A stretch of 56,036 nt of DNA from Flavobacterium daejeonense DSM 17708 (lineage in GTDB: Bacteria; Bacteroidota; Bacteroidia; Flavobacteriales; Flavobacteriaceae): assembly GCF_000425425.1 (NCBI RefSeq), contig NZ_AUDK01000028.1:1-56036 (forward strand), given 5' to 3'. The notes below the pieces were generated by a model. The model did not search any database, was not told the DNA's origin, and worked only from the letters and a program-made list of their open reading frames with translations. Of the stretch, positions 13,950-23,461 are shown in pieces (within the stretch, counting starts at the first letter, position 1; every line of letters begins with the position of its first letter). Position numbers and translations under genes: made by a program.

Positions 13950-15734
13950 ATGTTCAAAAAATATCTTTCTAAATTAGAAATTATCATTGATTGGGCACAA
14001 TCTATCTTAACCGAAAAACAATTTATCTTTCTTTCCAGCGTATTAGTTGGAATTTCTTCGGCCTTTGCTGTAATTGTATTAAAGACTTTCGCGCACTGGG
14101 TTTATGTTTTTGCTACTTATGTCAACAGTATTTTAAAACTCAGTTTTATCAACAGTATATTACCCATTGCCGGGTTATTGCTAACGGTTTTGGTTGTCAA
14201 AAGACTTTTAGGCGGCTCTATCGAAAAAGGAACACCTCAAATTTTATATTCCGTTGCCAAAAAAGCGAGTATCATTCCCCGAAAACAAATGTATGCACAT
14301 ATCATGACCAGTTCCCTAACCGTAGGTTTAGGAGGTTCCGCCGGATTAGAAAGCCCGATTGTGGTTACCGGAGCTGCTTTTGGTTCTAATTTTGGTCAAA
14401 ATTACAAACTGAGTTACAAAGACCGAACCTTGTTAATTGGTTGCGGTGTGGCTGCCGGAATTGCTGCGGCTTTTAACGCGCCCATTGCCGGAGTTCTTTT
14501 TGCCATCGAATTCCTTTTGGTCGATGTGAGTATTTCGGCCTTCACTCCTATCATGATTGCTGCGGCAACAGGAGCTTTAGTTTCTGAAATCATTTTGGAC
14601 GAAACCGTTTTATTAAATTTTAAACAACAACAGGATTTTGACTATCATAAAATTCCTTTTTATGTAATGCTGGGAATTTTAACCGGACTTACTTCTGTTT
14701 ATTTTACACGAAATTTCCAAAAAACCGAACATTTTTTCTCGCATTTGAGAATGAATCCTTTCAAAAAAGCTTTTTTTGGAGCCCTTCTTTTAGCAGTTTT
14801 AGTTTTTGTTTTCCCAACACTTTTCGGGGAAGGTTACGAAAGTATTAAAATCCTGGCTGAGAGTCATCCGGAAGAAATTTTAGAAAACACCCTTTTCGAA
14901 AGTTTTAAAGATAACAGCTGGGTATTACTCGCTTTTGTTGCCGCTACGATGCTTATGAAAGTTTTCGCCACAGCTATTACGCTGGGTTCAGGAGGAAACG
15001 GAGGAAATTTTGCACCTTCGCTTTTTGTGGGTTCTTATGTAGGCTTTGTATTTTCAAAAGCACTTAATCTTACCGGACTGACTCATTTACCGGTGAGTAA
15101 TTTTACTATGGTGGGAATGGCCGGAATCCTCAGTGGCTTATTCCATGCACCGCTTACCGCCATCTTCCTTATTGCCGAAATTACGGGCGGTTACAGCCTG
15201 ATGCTTCCGCTAATGATTGTTGCTTCAATTAGTTTTGCCATTTCCAAACGTTTTGAAAAACACTCGATGGACGTTAAAGAATTAGTTAAAAAAGGACATG
15301 CTTTTACCAGCAATAAAGACCATAATGTACTTTCGACTTTAAATACCAATTCGATTATTCAAACCGATTTCCTGACCGTTTCACCGGAAGAAAATCTGGA
15401 AAAATTAGTGGATTTAATTTCGCATTCTAATCAAACGTATTTTGCCGTTGTGGACAAAGAAAGTCATTTACTTGGAATTGTGAACTTTAATAATATTCGC
15501 GAAATTATTTTCAACAAATACCGCGTAAAATATACACTTATCAAAGATATTATGATTCCTCCGGTTGATGTGATTTATCCTTTTAACACTATGGAAACCG
15601 TGATGAACAAATTTGAAAAAACCAAAGCAACATTTTTACCGGTTATTAAAGACGAAAAGTATTTTGGTTTTATTTCAAAAGCGGCTGCACTGGAAGCTTA
15701 CCGGGCAAAATTAAAATCGATGACGATAGAGTAA
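13950..15734 (+). CDS. ClC-family chloride channel/antiporter with CBS domains
   Basis: The protein has 594 residues. The ClC core (about 25-440) has the selectivity motifs GLGGSAGLESPIV (with the gating Glu) and GSGGNGGNFAPSLFVGS, plus AIFLIAEITGGYS on a late helix. Two CBS domains follow (about 460-590; IQTDFLTVSPEENLEKLVDLI and KDIMIPPVDVIYPFNTMETV), which in relatives bind adenine nucleotides and regulate transport. It sits in the inner membrane. Whether it is a channel or a Cl-/H+ exchanger cannot be decided here. Inverted repeats follow the gene. Confidence 0.93.
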   Translation: MFKKYLSKLEIIIDWAQSILTEKQFIFLSSVLVGISSAFAVIVLKTFAHWVYVFATYVNSILKLSFINSILPIAGLLLTVLVVKRLLGGSIEKGTPQILYSVAKKASIIPRKQMYAHIMTSSLTVGLGGSAGLESPIVVTGAAFGSNFGQNYKLSYKDRTLLIGCGVAAGIAAAFNAPIAGVLFAIEFLLVDVSISAFTPIMIAAATGALVSEIILDETVLLNFKQQQDFDYHKIPFYVMLGILTGLTSVYFTRNFQKTEHFFSHLRMNPFKKAFFGALLLAVLVFVFPTLFGEGYESIKILAESHPEEILENTLFESFKDNSWVLLAFVAATMLMKVFATAITLGSGGNGGNFAPSLFVGSYVGFVFSKALNLTGLTHLPVSNFTMVGMAGILSGLFHAPLTAIFLIAEITGGYSLMLPLMIVASISFAISKRFEKHSMDVKELVKKGHAFTSNKDHNVLSTLNTNSIIQTDFLTVSPEENLEKLVDLISHSNQTYFAVVDKESHLLGIVNFNNIREIIFNKYRVKYTLIKDIMIPPVDVIYPFNTMETVMNKFEKTKATFLPVIKDEKYFGFISKAAALEAYRAKLKSMTIE

Positions 15735-15741
15735 AATTTCA

Positions 15742-15875
15742 CAGAGATTCGCAAAGTTAACACAGAGACACACAAAATATTTCTCAAAATCTGAGCTAAC
15801 TTTGCGAATCTCAAAAAAATCACTCTTTTACTATAAATTCTCTTCGATACTCTACGTTAACTTTGCGAATCTCTG
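15742..15875. repeat. Inverted repeats carrying promoter-like boxes
   Basis: The 19-mer at 15742-15760 is the exact inverse of 15857-15875 (TTAACTTTGCGAATCTCTG). A 16-base partial copy (TAACTTTGCGAATCTC) lies at 15797-15812. Each copy in the forward sense contains TAACTTTG, a perfect match to the -7 consensus. The pattern resembles a small dispersed intergenic repeat family. Confidence 0.8.
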
Positions 15876-15895
15876 CGAAACAAATAGTAACTTTG
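15862..15895 (+). promoter_or_regulatory. Probable uvrA promoter
   Basis: TAACTTTG at 15888-15895 is the nearest -7 box to the uvrA ATG at 15926. TTTG at 15862-15865, inside the repeat, lies 22 bases upstream and could serve as the -33 element. Confidence 0.5.
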
Positions 15896-15925
15896 CTTCC
15901 GACTATTCGGAATTTGCAAAAAAAT

Positions 15926-18757
15926 ATGTTAGACACAGACAATACTATAGAAGTTTTAGGTGCCAGAGTTCACAACCTTAAAAATATTGACATCTCCATT
16001 CCGCGCGAAAAAATGGTGGTTATTACCGGACTTTCGGGCTCCGGGAAATCATCCTTAGCATTTGATACGATTTATGCCGAAGGACAACGCCGTTATGTAG
16101 AAACTTTTTCGGCTTATGCCCGTCAGTTTTTAGGCGGACTGGAACGTCCGGATGTGGATAAAATTGACGGATTATCACCGGTGATTGCCATTGAGCAAAA
16201 AACTACTTCTAAAAGTCCGCGTTCTACCGTGGGAACCATCACCGAAATTTACGATTTCCTGCGTTTGCTTTACGCCCGTGCCGCCGATGCTTACAGTTAC
16301 AACACCGGCGAAAAAATGGTTTCTTATTCTGACGAACAAATCAAAGATTTGATTGTCTCTGATTTCAAAAACAAACGCATCAATATTCTCGCTCCTGTTA
16401 TCCGCGCCAGAAAAGGTCATTATGGCGAATTATTTCAGCAAATTACCAAACAGGGATTCTTAAAAGTACGTGTGAATGGTGAAATTCTGGACATCACTCC
16501 GGGAATGAAACTCGACCGTTATAAAACCCACGATATCGAAATTGTTGTGGATCGAATGTTGATTGAAGACAATGAGGAAAACCAAAAACGATTGTCAGAG
16601 AGTATCAACACTGCCATGCATCACGGCGAAAATGTATTGATGATTCTTGATCAGGACAGTCAGGAAGTACGTTATTTCAGCCGAAATTTAATGTGCCCTT
16701 CCACCGGAATTTCGTATCAAAATCCGGAACCCAATTTGTTTTCGTTCAACTCCCCAAAAGGTGCCTGCGAACATTGTAACGGACTGGGAACGGTAAACGA
16801 AATAAATGTTGGCAAAATAATTCCAAATCCAAAACTTTCCATCAAAGCGGGTGGTTTTGCGCCATTGGGCGAATACAAATCTTCCTGGATTTTCAAACAA
16901 TTGGAAATCATCGGACAGAAATACAATTTTAAAATTACCGATCCTATTGAAAATATTCCGGCTGAAGCTATGGAAATGATTCTCAATGGCGGAAAAGAAA
17001 AATTCACAATCAATTCTAAAGATTTAGGGGTTGCCCGTGATTACAAAATTGATTTTGAAGGAATCTCTCATTTTATCAAAAACCAACATGATGAGAGCGG
17101 TTCTTCAACCATTAAACGCTGGGCAAAAGATTTTATGGACGAATTGAAATGCCCGGTTTGTGAAGGTTCCCGTCTAAAAAAAGAAGCCTTATTCTTTAAA
17201 ATAGACGAAAAAAATATTGCCGAATTATGTAATATGGATATTTCCGATTTGACCAAATGGTTTCATAATTTAAATTCGCATTTATCAGACAAACAACTCC
17301 TTATCGCTTCTGAAGTAATTAAAGAAATTAAGGATCGTTTAGACTTCCTGATGAATGTAGGCTTAGATTATTTGGCTTTAAGCCGAAGTTCGAAATCACT
17401 TTCCGGTGGCGAAGCACAACGCATCCGTCTGGCTACTCAAATTGGTTCGCAACTGGTTGGAGTTCTCTATATTTTGGACGAACCCAGTATTGGTTTACAC
17501 CAAAGAGACAACGAAAAACTGATTCATTCTCTGGAACAATTGCGTGACATTGGGAATTCGGTGATTGTGGTGGAACACGATAAAGACATGATTGAGCGTG
17601 CCGATTATGTGATTGATATTGGACCAAAAGCCGGAAAATTTGGCGGTGAAATTATCAGCATTGGCACACCAAAAGAAACCCTGAAATCCAATACCATTAC
17701 GGCACAATATCTCAACGGAAAAATGAAGTTTGATATTCCTGAAAAACGTCGGGAAGGCAATGGAAAAACAATGAAATTATCCGGAGCAACAGGAAATAAT
17801 TTAAAAAATATTTCTGTCGAATTTCCTTTAGGAAAAATGATTTGTGTGACTGGTGTTTCTGGAAGTGGTAAATCAACATTAATTAACGAAACGCTCTATC
17901 CTATCTTGAATGCCCATTATTTTAATGGCGTCAAAAAACCACAACCGTACAAAAAAATTGAAGGTTTAGAACATATCGACAAGGTGATTGATATTGACCA
18001 AAGTCCGATTGGACGAACACCACGTTCCAATCCGGCAACTTACACCGAAGTTTTTACCGAAATCAGGGCTTTGTTTACCAAAACTCCGGAGAGTATGATT
18101 CGTGGTTACAAAGCCGGACGTTTTAGTTTTAATGTTGCTGGTGGCCGTTGCGAAAGCTGTCAGGGTTCCGGCGTTCGAACGATTGAAATGAATTTTTTAC
18201 CGGATGTTTATGTAGAGTGCGAAACTTGTCAGGGAAAACGCTTTAACAGAGAAACTTTAGAAATTCGTTATAAAGGGAAATCAATTTCGGATGTTTTAGA
18301 AATGACTGTGGATGAAGCTGTTCCTTTTTTCGAAAATATCCCGAAAATTTACCGAAAAATTAAAACCATTCAGGACGTTGGATTGGGTTACATCACATTG
18401 GGACAACAAAGTACCACGCTTTCAGGTGGTGAAGCTCAACGCATCAAACTGGCAGGTGAATTATCTAAAAAAGATACCGGAAATACTTTTTATATCCTTG
18501 ATGAACCTACAACCGGATTACACTTTGAAGACATTCGTGTGTTGATGGAAGTTATTAACAAACTGGTTGACAAAGGCAATACTATTTTGATTATCGAACA
18601 CAATCTGGATGTGATCAAACTAGCCGATTACATCATCGATATTGGTCCCGAAGGCGGAAAAGGCGGCGGAACGGTTGTTGCCCAGGGAACTCCGGAAGAA
18701 GTTGCCAAAGTCAAAAAAAGTTATACAGCCAAGTTTTTGAAGAAAGAATTGAAATAA
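15926..18757 (+). CDS. uvrA: Excinuclease ABC subunit A
   Basis: The protein has 943 residues. ATG at 15926 ([20 protein letters not shown]) is preferred; an in-frame start 63 bases earlier would lie inside the promoter repeat. Two ABC ATPase modules show Walker A sequences ([13 protein letters not shown] near residue 35; [13 protein letters not shown] near 642) and signature [12 protein letters not shown] / [12 protein letters not shown]. Zinc-binding cysteine pairs include CEHCNG, CPVCEG, CESCQG and CETCQG. UvrA recognises bulky DNA lesions and loads UvrB in nucleotide excision repair. Length is standard. A clear terminator follows. Confidence 0.97.
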   Translation: MLDTDNTIEVLGARVHNLKNIDISIPREKMVVITGLSGSGKSSLAFDTIYAEGQRRYVETFSAYARQFLGGLERPDVDKIDGLSPVIAIEQKTTSKSPRSTVGTITEIYDFLRLLYARAADAYSYNTGEKMVSYSDEQIKDLIVSDFKNKRINILAPVIRARKGHYGELFQQITKQGFLKVRVNGEILDITPGMKLDRYKTHDIEIVVDRMLIEDNEENQKRLSESINTAMHHGENVLMILDQDSQEVRYFSRNLMCPSTGISYQNPEPNLFSFNSPKGACEHCNGLGTVNEINVGKIIPNPKLSIKAGGFAPLGEYKSSWIFKQLEIIGQKYNFKITDPIENIPAEAMEMILNGGKEKFTINSKDLGVARDYKIDFEGISHFIKNQHDESGSSTIKRWAKDFMDELKCPVCEGSRLKKEALFFKIDEKNIAELCNMDISDLTKWFHNLNSHLSDKQLLIASEVIKEIKDRLDFLMNVGLDYLALSRSSKSLSGGEAQRIRLATQIGSQLVGVLYILDEPSIGLHQRDNEKLIHSLEQLRDIGNSVIVVEHDKDMIERADYVIDIGPKAGKFGGEIISIGTPKETLKSNTITAQYLNGKMKFDIPEKRREGNGKTMKLSGATGNNLKNISVEFPLGKMICVTGVSGSGKSTLINETLYPILNAHYFNGVKKPQPYKKIEGLEHIDKVIDIDQSPIGRTPRSNPATYTEVFTEIRALFTKTPESMIRGYKAGRFSFNVAGGRCESCQGSGVRTIEMNFLPDVYVECETCQGKRFNRETLEIRYKGKSISDVLEMTVDEAVPFFENIPKIYRKIKTIQDVGLGYITLGQQSTTLSGGEAQRIKLAGELSKKDTGNTFYILDEPTTGLHFEDIRVLMEVINKLVDKGNTILIIEHNLDVIKLADYIIDIGPEGGKGGGTVVAQGTPEEVAKVKKSYTAKFLKKELK

Positions 18758-18775
18758 TAGTTACTTATTTATTTT

Positions 18776-18806
18776 AAAAGCCTTTTTCTTTGAAAAAGGC
18801 TTTTTT
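18776..18806 (+). terminator. uvrA terminator
   Basis: A 13-bp stem AAAAGCCTTTTTC/GAAAAAGGCTTTT with a three-base loop ends in a run of T. Confidence 0.9.
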
Positions 18807-18867
18807 ACATTTATAACACGTATTAAACTACAAGAACTACTTTTTTTTAATATTTTTAATTTTTTTG

Positions 18868-18898
18868 TTGCATCGAAAAAAGGATAAAACTACTTTTG
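18868..18898 (+). promoter_or_regulatory. Promoter of siderophore receptor operon
   Basis: TTG at 18868-18870 and TACTTTTG at 18891-18898 are 20 bases apart, a full match to the Bacteroidota consensus, with about 50 bases of leader to the ATG at 18947. I could not identify a convincing Fur box. Confidence 0.6.
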
Positions 18899-18946
18899 CT
18901 TAAAATAAATCTAAATAAGAATAAGTTTAAATTTTACCCTTTCAAA

Positions 18947-21262
18947 ATGACTTTTAAATCTCTAGTCTCTCTGACGTTCTTTTTTATTACTTCAATAATT
19001 TCTGCCCAAACCTTAAAAATAAGGGTAGAAAACAATTCAGGAAAAGCTATAGAAAACGCTACGATTTCTTCCGGAAATATGGTTCTTTCCAAAACAAATT
19101 CAGATGGTCAAGCACAAATTCCTGCTTCGAAAATTACTAAAGGAAACATTTTGATTACCGCTTATAATTATGCGGAAACTTTGTACAGTTTTGCAAACAT
19201 TGATACTCAGGCAACAACTGTTATCCAACTGGAAAAAGAAGAAAATAAATTACAGGAAATCGTAATTACCGCCGGTAGAAAAAAAGAAAACATCTCCACT
19301 ATTCCATCTTCAGTAACGATTTTAAATCAAAGAGATATTCAAAATCAAACGAATATCAGCACGAATTTATCTTCAGTTTTAGGAAATTTAGTTCCCGGAT
19401 TAGGTACAACAACAAACAAGGCTACAAATGCCGGGCAAACCTTAAGAGGAAGACAGGTTCTGGTTTTAATTGACGGAATTCCGCAATCGACACCTTTGAT
19501 GAACGGACAAAGAGATATCAGAACTATTGATCCTAATGCCATTGAAAGAATTGAGGTAATTAAAGGAGCTACTTCGATTTACGGAAATGGTTCCGGAGGA
19601 GGAATCATCAACTATATTACCAAAAAAAGTCCTAAAAACGATTCTTTTCACGGAAACACTACTATTGGAACAACTTTTAATCCAATACACAGCTCAGAAA
19701 CTTTTGGCTATCGCCTTTCACAGTTCTTTAATGGTAAAAGAGACAAATTCAGCTTTGTAGCCGGAGGTTCTTATGATTACACGGCTTTACAAAGAGATGC
19801 TAAAGGAAAACCGCTTGGTCAAACTGACGGATTGTCAAATTCAGATCAAATTAACTTATTTGCCAAATTAAATTACGCTATCACCGACCATTCCAGTATC
19901 AATTTACTGTCCAACTTTTATAACAGCACTCAACATGCCAAATATATCAGTCAAACCGGAGTTTACGGCGCAACACCTACCATTGGAGTGCATGGAGAAG
20001 ACCCGGGACAAAATGCAGGAACACCATACAATTATAATTTGATGCTTAGTTTTTCAAAAGATAATTTGTTTCAAAACACCCAATTAGATGTTGCTGCTTA
20101 TTTGAATTCGTTCCGTTCCATGAATCGCTATGTTGCCAGTGCTTCGGCATGGTACGGATCGGGACAAACGATGATTAACTCAGACAAAAAAGGAATACGT
20201 ATTAATTTCAATACTCCTTTTTCTATTGGAAATATCCCAACCGAAATTACCTATGGTTTAGACCTTTTGAACGATGTTACTTATCAGGATTTGGTAGATG
20301 GTCGCGTTTATATTCCTAAAATGGACATGACCAATATTGCTCCTTATGCCCAATTAAAACTGGACATTTTAGAAAATTTAATTTTCAAAGGAGGAATCCG
20401 TTATGAAAATGCAACGGTTCGCGTAAAAGATTACAACACCATTGCAACCGGGGCTAACGGTGCCGGAAGTATTTTTGTAAAAGGAGGCGATATTCCATAC
20501 AATGCAACCATGTTTAATGCCGGATTACGTTTTAATAAATACGAAATCTTTAATCCGTTTATTAGTTTTTCACAAGGTTTTGCAATCAATGAATTAGGTA
20601 GAATTTTAAGAAGAGCCGATGAAAACACCATCGATAATCTGGAAACTGATCCAATTATCACTAATAATTACGAGATTGGTTTTTCAAGCAGAATTTCAAA
20701 CTTCAATCTTTCGGCAGCTTACTACATCAGTACTTCAAAACTGGGAGCTAATTTAGTAGATGTAGGTGGTTATTTGGTAGCACAACGTGAACCGGAAACC
20801 GTAAAAGGATACGAAGTTAGCTTAGATTACAAACTATCTGAACAATTAAAATTGGGAGGAAGTTATTCATTTGTTGAAGGAAAAGCAAAATTTGATGACG
20901 GAAGCAAAGTCTATCTAAACGGTTCCCGTATTGCTCCTGCAAAAGCAACGGCTTTCATCAACTACAAACCTACCGAGAAATCCAGCGTACAGGTTTCTTG
21001 GGTAAATACCGGTTGTAGAAATCGTTTTGAACCTGCCAGCAACGGAAAATATAAAAATAGCGAAGGACCAATTTCAACGGTTAATTTGCTAAATTTATCC
21101 GCTAATTATGCTTTCAGTTCTAAGTGGTCCATTAGCCTTGGAGTAGAAAATTTATTAAACAATTATTATTACCCAACAGTAAGTCAATATCGTGCTTTGG
21201 ATGCGGAATATGTGTTAGGAAGCGGAATGACCAGCAGTTTAAATTTACATTATAATTTTTAA
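18947..21262 (+). CDS. TonB-dependent siderophore-type receptor
   Basis: The protein has 771 residues. The ATG at 18947 gives a clean signal peptide (MTFKSLVSLTFFFITSIISA, cleaved before Q); the in-frame TTG upstream overlaps the promoter. A carboxypeptidase-regulatory-like domain (about 22-95) precedes the TonB plug (about 105-220; VITAGRKKENISTIPSSVTIL, IDGIPQSTPLMNGQRDIRTID, GNGSGGGIINYITKK), and a 22-strand-type barrel ends in HYNF. Features match FhuA/FecA-like ferric siderophore receptors. The stop overlaps the next ATG by one base. The substrate is inferred from family and partner, not proven. Confidence 0.9.
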   Translation: MTFKSLVSLTFFFITSIISAQTLKIRVENNSGKAIENATISSGNMVLSKTNSDGQAQIPASKITKGNILITAYNYAETLYSFANIDTQATTVIQLEKEENKLQEIVITAGRKKENISTIPSSVTILNQRDIQNQTNISTNLSSVLGNLVPGLGTTTNKATNAGQTLRGRQVLVLIDGIPQSTPLMNGQRDIRTIDPNAIERIEVIKGATSIYGNGSGGGIINYITKKSPKNDSFHGNTTIGTTFNPIHSSETFGYRLSQFFNGKRDKFSFVAGGSYDYTALQRDAKGKPLGQTDGLSNSDQINLFAKLNYAITDHSSINLLSNFYNSTQHAKYISQTGVYGATPTIGVHGEDPGQNAGTPYNYNLMLSFSKDNLFQNTQLDVAAYLNSFRSMNRYVASASAWYGSGQTMINSDKKGIRINFNTPFSIGNIPTEITYGLDLLNDVTYQDLVDGRVYIPKMDMTNIAPYAQLKLDILENLIFKGGIRYENATVRVKDYNTIATGANGAGSIFVKGGDIPYNATMFNAGLRFNKYEIFNPFISFSQGFAINELGRILRRADENTIDNLETDPIITNNYEIGFSSRISNFNLSAAYYISTSKLGANLVDVGGYLVAQREPETVKGYEVSLDYKLSEQLKLGGSYSFVEGKAKFDDGSKVYLNGSRIAPAKATAFINYKPTEKSSVQVSWVNTGCRNRFEPASNGKYKNSEGPISTVNLLNLSANYAFSSKWSISLGVENLLNNYYYPTVSQYRALDAEYVLGSGMTSSLNLHYNF

Positions 21263-22452
21263 TGGTATTTAAAAAACAGATTTTATGGCTTCATAAATGG
21301 CTCGGATTATTTTCCGGAATTGTCATTTTAATTGTAAGTCTTACCGGCTGTATTTATGTTTTTCAGGATGAACTCAAATTAGTAGTTTATCCTGAAAAAT
21401 ATTTTATAAACCACCCTGCTCCGGAAACCAAATCCACTATTGCTTTAAGCAAACTTATTGCTATTGCAGAAAAAAACTTAAATCCCGGTGAAAAAATTTC
21501 AAGAGTAGATATCTTTCCGCAAAAAGACCGAACCTGGGTTTTCAGAGCGACCAAAACCAATAAAAAAGCCTTCTTTTACGCTGATTATTTTACTTATAAC
21601 AAAAGAGTATTCATCAATCCTTATTCGGGAACTGTACAACAAATTGAAAACACTAAAACCGAGTTTTTCCAAATAGTGTTGCAACTGCACATGAATTTAC
21701 TTTTAGGTAAAAAATACGGTCACGTAATCATTGGTTTTTCGACACTTTTTTTCAGCCTGATTTGTATTAGCGGTTTCTTTTTGTGGTGGCCAAAAAAATG
21801 GAAGCCTAAAAATATCAAACAACATTTTAGCATAAAATTTTCGGCAAAACCCAAACGTCTAAACTACGATTTGCACAACGTTTTAGGATTTTATGTGTTA
21901 CCCTGGGCGCTGCTTTTTTGTTTTACCGGCTTAGTCTTTGCTTTTCCTGTTTTTAAAAAAGGAGTCAACAATAGCCTTAATACGCTAGACACAAAGAAGA
22001 AAAATCCAATTGTGCAACTGGATTCTATTCCGCAAAAAACGACTAACACACTCGATAACGGATTGTATTATGTCTTGTCCAAACATGCTCAGGCTGATCA
22101 ATATTCCATTCGTTTACAGGAAGAAAAATCAGAACCACATGATATTCAGGTTCGACTGGATAAAAACAAAACGGGGAATTTTTATCGCTATTATTTCGAC
22201 CAGAAAAGCGGACAAATTGACAACATGAAAACCTCCGCGAATTTACAACTAGGGGGCCAAATCACTTCTATGAATTACGATTTACACACCGGAACTTTTG
22301 GTGGTTTAACTACTAAATTTCTGGCGTTTTTTGCTGCGCTAATTTGTGCTTCATTACCGGTTACAGGTTTTATCATTTGGCTAAATAAATCCAAGAAAGA
22401 AAGAAAAAACAATAAACTTAAAAAAGAAGCTGCTTCTACCCTGTTTTTTTAA
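21262..22452 (+). CDS. PepSY-associated transmembrane protein (putative ferric-siderophore reductase)
   Basis: The protein has 396 residues. The N-terminal helix (about 12-32, LGLFSGIVILIVSLTGCIYVFQ) is followed by a periplasmic PepSY-like region, a middle helix pair (about 150-220; GFSTLFFSLICISGFFLWWPKK, LHNVLGFYVLPWALLFCFTGLVFA), a second PepSY-like region and a last helix (about 345-370). PepSY_TM proteins next to TonB receptors, such as FoxB and FpvG types, act in reductive iron release from siderophores. The one-base overlap with the receptor gene fixes the start and shows co-translation. The exact role is inferred. Confidence 0.88.
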   Translation: MVFKKQILWLHKWLGLFSGIVILIVSLTGCIYVFQDELKLVVYPEKYFINHPAPETKSTIALSKLIAIAEKNLNPGEKISRVDIFPQKDRTWVFRATKTNKKAFFYADYFTYNKRVFINPYSGTVQQIENTKTEFFQIVLQLHMNLLLGKKYGHVIIGFSTLFFSLICISGFFLWWPKKWKPKNIKQHFSIKFSAKPKRLNYDLHNVLGFYVLPWALLFCFTGLVFAFPVFKKGVNNSLNTLDTKKKNPIVQLDSIPQKTTNTLDNGLYYVLSKHAQADQYSIRLQEEKSEPHDIQVRLDKNKTGNFYRYYFDQKSGQIDNMKTSANLQLGGQITSMNYDLHTGTFGGLTTKFLAFFAALICASLPVTGFIIWLNKSKKERKNNKLKKEAASTLFF

Positions 22453-22673
22453 ATTCTTTTTCTCTGATTAAAATCACAACTAATTGTTTTACAAATATTT
22501 AATATTAATCCGTTTTTTATCCTAAATATTATTCGGAAATCAGTCTGGTTTTTATACCCAAAAAACCTTACTTTAGTAGTAAGTCACCCCGGCAATTGCT
22601 TCTTTTATGCACTCAAAAGTATTTGCTGCTGACAAAAAACAACGACAATCGAATTATATAAAATATAAAAACC

Positions 22674-23399
22674 ATGAGATTAGAAGATTTTGATAATGAC
22701 GAAGAAAAAATAATCCAGGATAAACTGAAACAAAAAACATGGAATGAAATTCGTACCAATGACAGTTGGGCGATTTTCAAAATCATGTCGGAATTTGTTA
22801 ATGGATATGAAAATATGGGACGTATTGGTCCCTGCGTTTCTATTTTTGGATCGGCGCGAACGCAACCCGATAATAAGTATTACCAACTGGCCGAAAAAAT
22901 TGCTTTTAAAATCAGCAAAGCCGGCTACGGAATTATCACAGGTGGCGGCCCGGGAATTATGGAAGCAGGTAATAAAGGCGCACATTTAGGCGGCGGAACT
23001 TCTGTGGGATTGAACATTGAATTGCCTTTTGAACAACATTTTAATCCCTATATCGATCAGGATAAAAACCTGAATTTTGATTACTTTTTTGTTCGAAAAG
23101 TAATGTTTGTCAAATATTCACAAGGTTTTGTGGTAATGCCGGGAGGTTTTGGAACTTTGGACGAAATGTTTGAAGCGATTACTTTAATCCAAACTAAAAA
23201 AATTGCCCGTTTCCCAATTATCCTTGTTGGAAGCAGTTACTGGTCCGGATTAATCGATTGGATAAAGACGGTCGTAGAACAGGAAAAAAATATAAGTCCG
23301 GGAGATTTAAATCTGATAAAAATTGTTGACAACGAAGACGAAGTCGTAGAAGTTCTCGATAATTTCTATAAAAAATACACTTTGAAACCCAATTTTTAA
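22674..23399 (+). CDS. LOG-family protein (TIGR00730; nucleotide 5'-monophosphate phosphoribohydrolase type)
   Basis: The protein has 241 residues with a Rossmann fold. It carries GGGPGIMEAGNKGAH near residue 84 and the catalytic motif PGGFGTLDEMFEA near residue 152. Characterised LOG proteins split cytokinin riboside monophosphates or related nucleotides into base and ribose-5-phosphate; PpnN-type enzymes act on purine and pyrimidine monophosphates. Length is a little above the short cytokinin-type members because of an N-terminal extension of about 45 residues. About 220 bases upstream contain no gene. A terminator follows directly. Confidence 0.9.
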   Translation: MRLEDFDNDEEKIIQDKLKQKTWNEIRTNDSWAIFKIMSEFVNGYENMGRIGPCVSIFGSARTQPDNKYYQLAEKIAFKISKAGYGIITGGGPGIMEAGNKGAHLGGGTSVGLNIELPFEQHFNPYIDQDKNLNFDYFFVRKVMFVKYSQGFVVMPGGFGTLDEMFEAITLIQTKKIARFPIILVGSSYWSGLIDWIKTVVEQEKNISPGDLNLIKIVDNEDEVVEVLDNFYKKYTLKPNF

Positions 23400-23425
23400 A
23401 AGCTGTTTTTTTACAGCTTTTTTTT
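23398..23425 (+). terminator. Terminator
   Basis: The stem AAAAGCTGT pairs with ACAGCTTTT around a T6 loop and continues into a T run; it overlaps the last bases of the LOG gene. Confidence 0.85.
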
Positions 23426-23461
23426 ATTTTACTGTAGTTGGTAAAATAAAAAAAATGTAAA

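Noticed and set aside
15863..15925. An upstream in-frame start for uvrA adding 21 residues
   Set aside because: The extension overlaps the repeat and -7 box, and the ATG at 15926 gives the usual UvrA N-terminus.
18896..18946. TTG start for the siderophore receptor
   Set aside because: The codon overlaps the -7 box, and the ATG at 18947 begins the signal peptide directly.
22453..22673. A possible small gene or RNA in the 220-base gap before the LOG-family gene
   Set aside because: No open frame with start context, no strong hairpin and no clear promoter were found.
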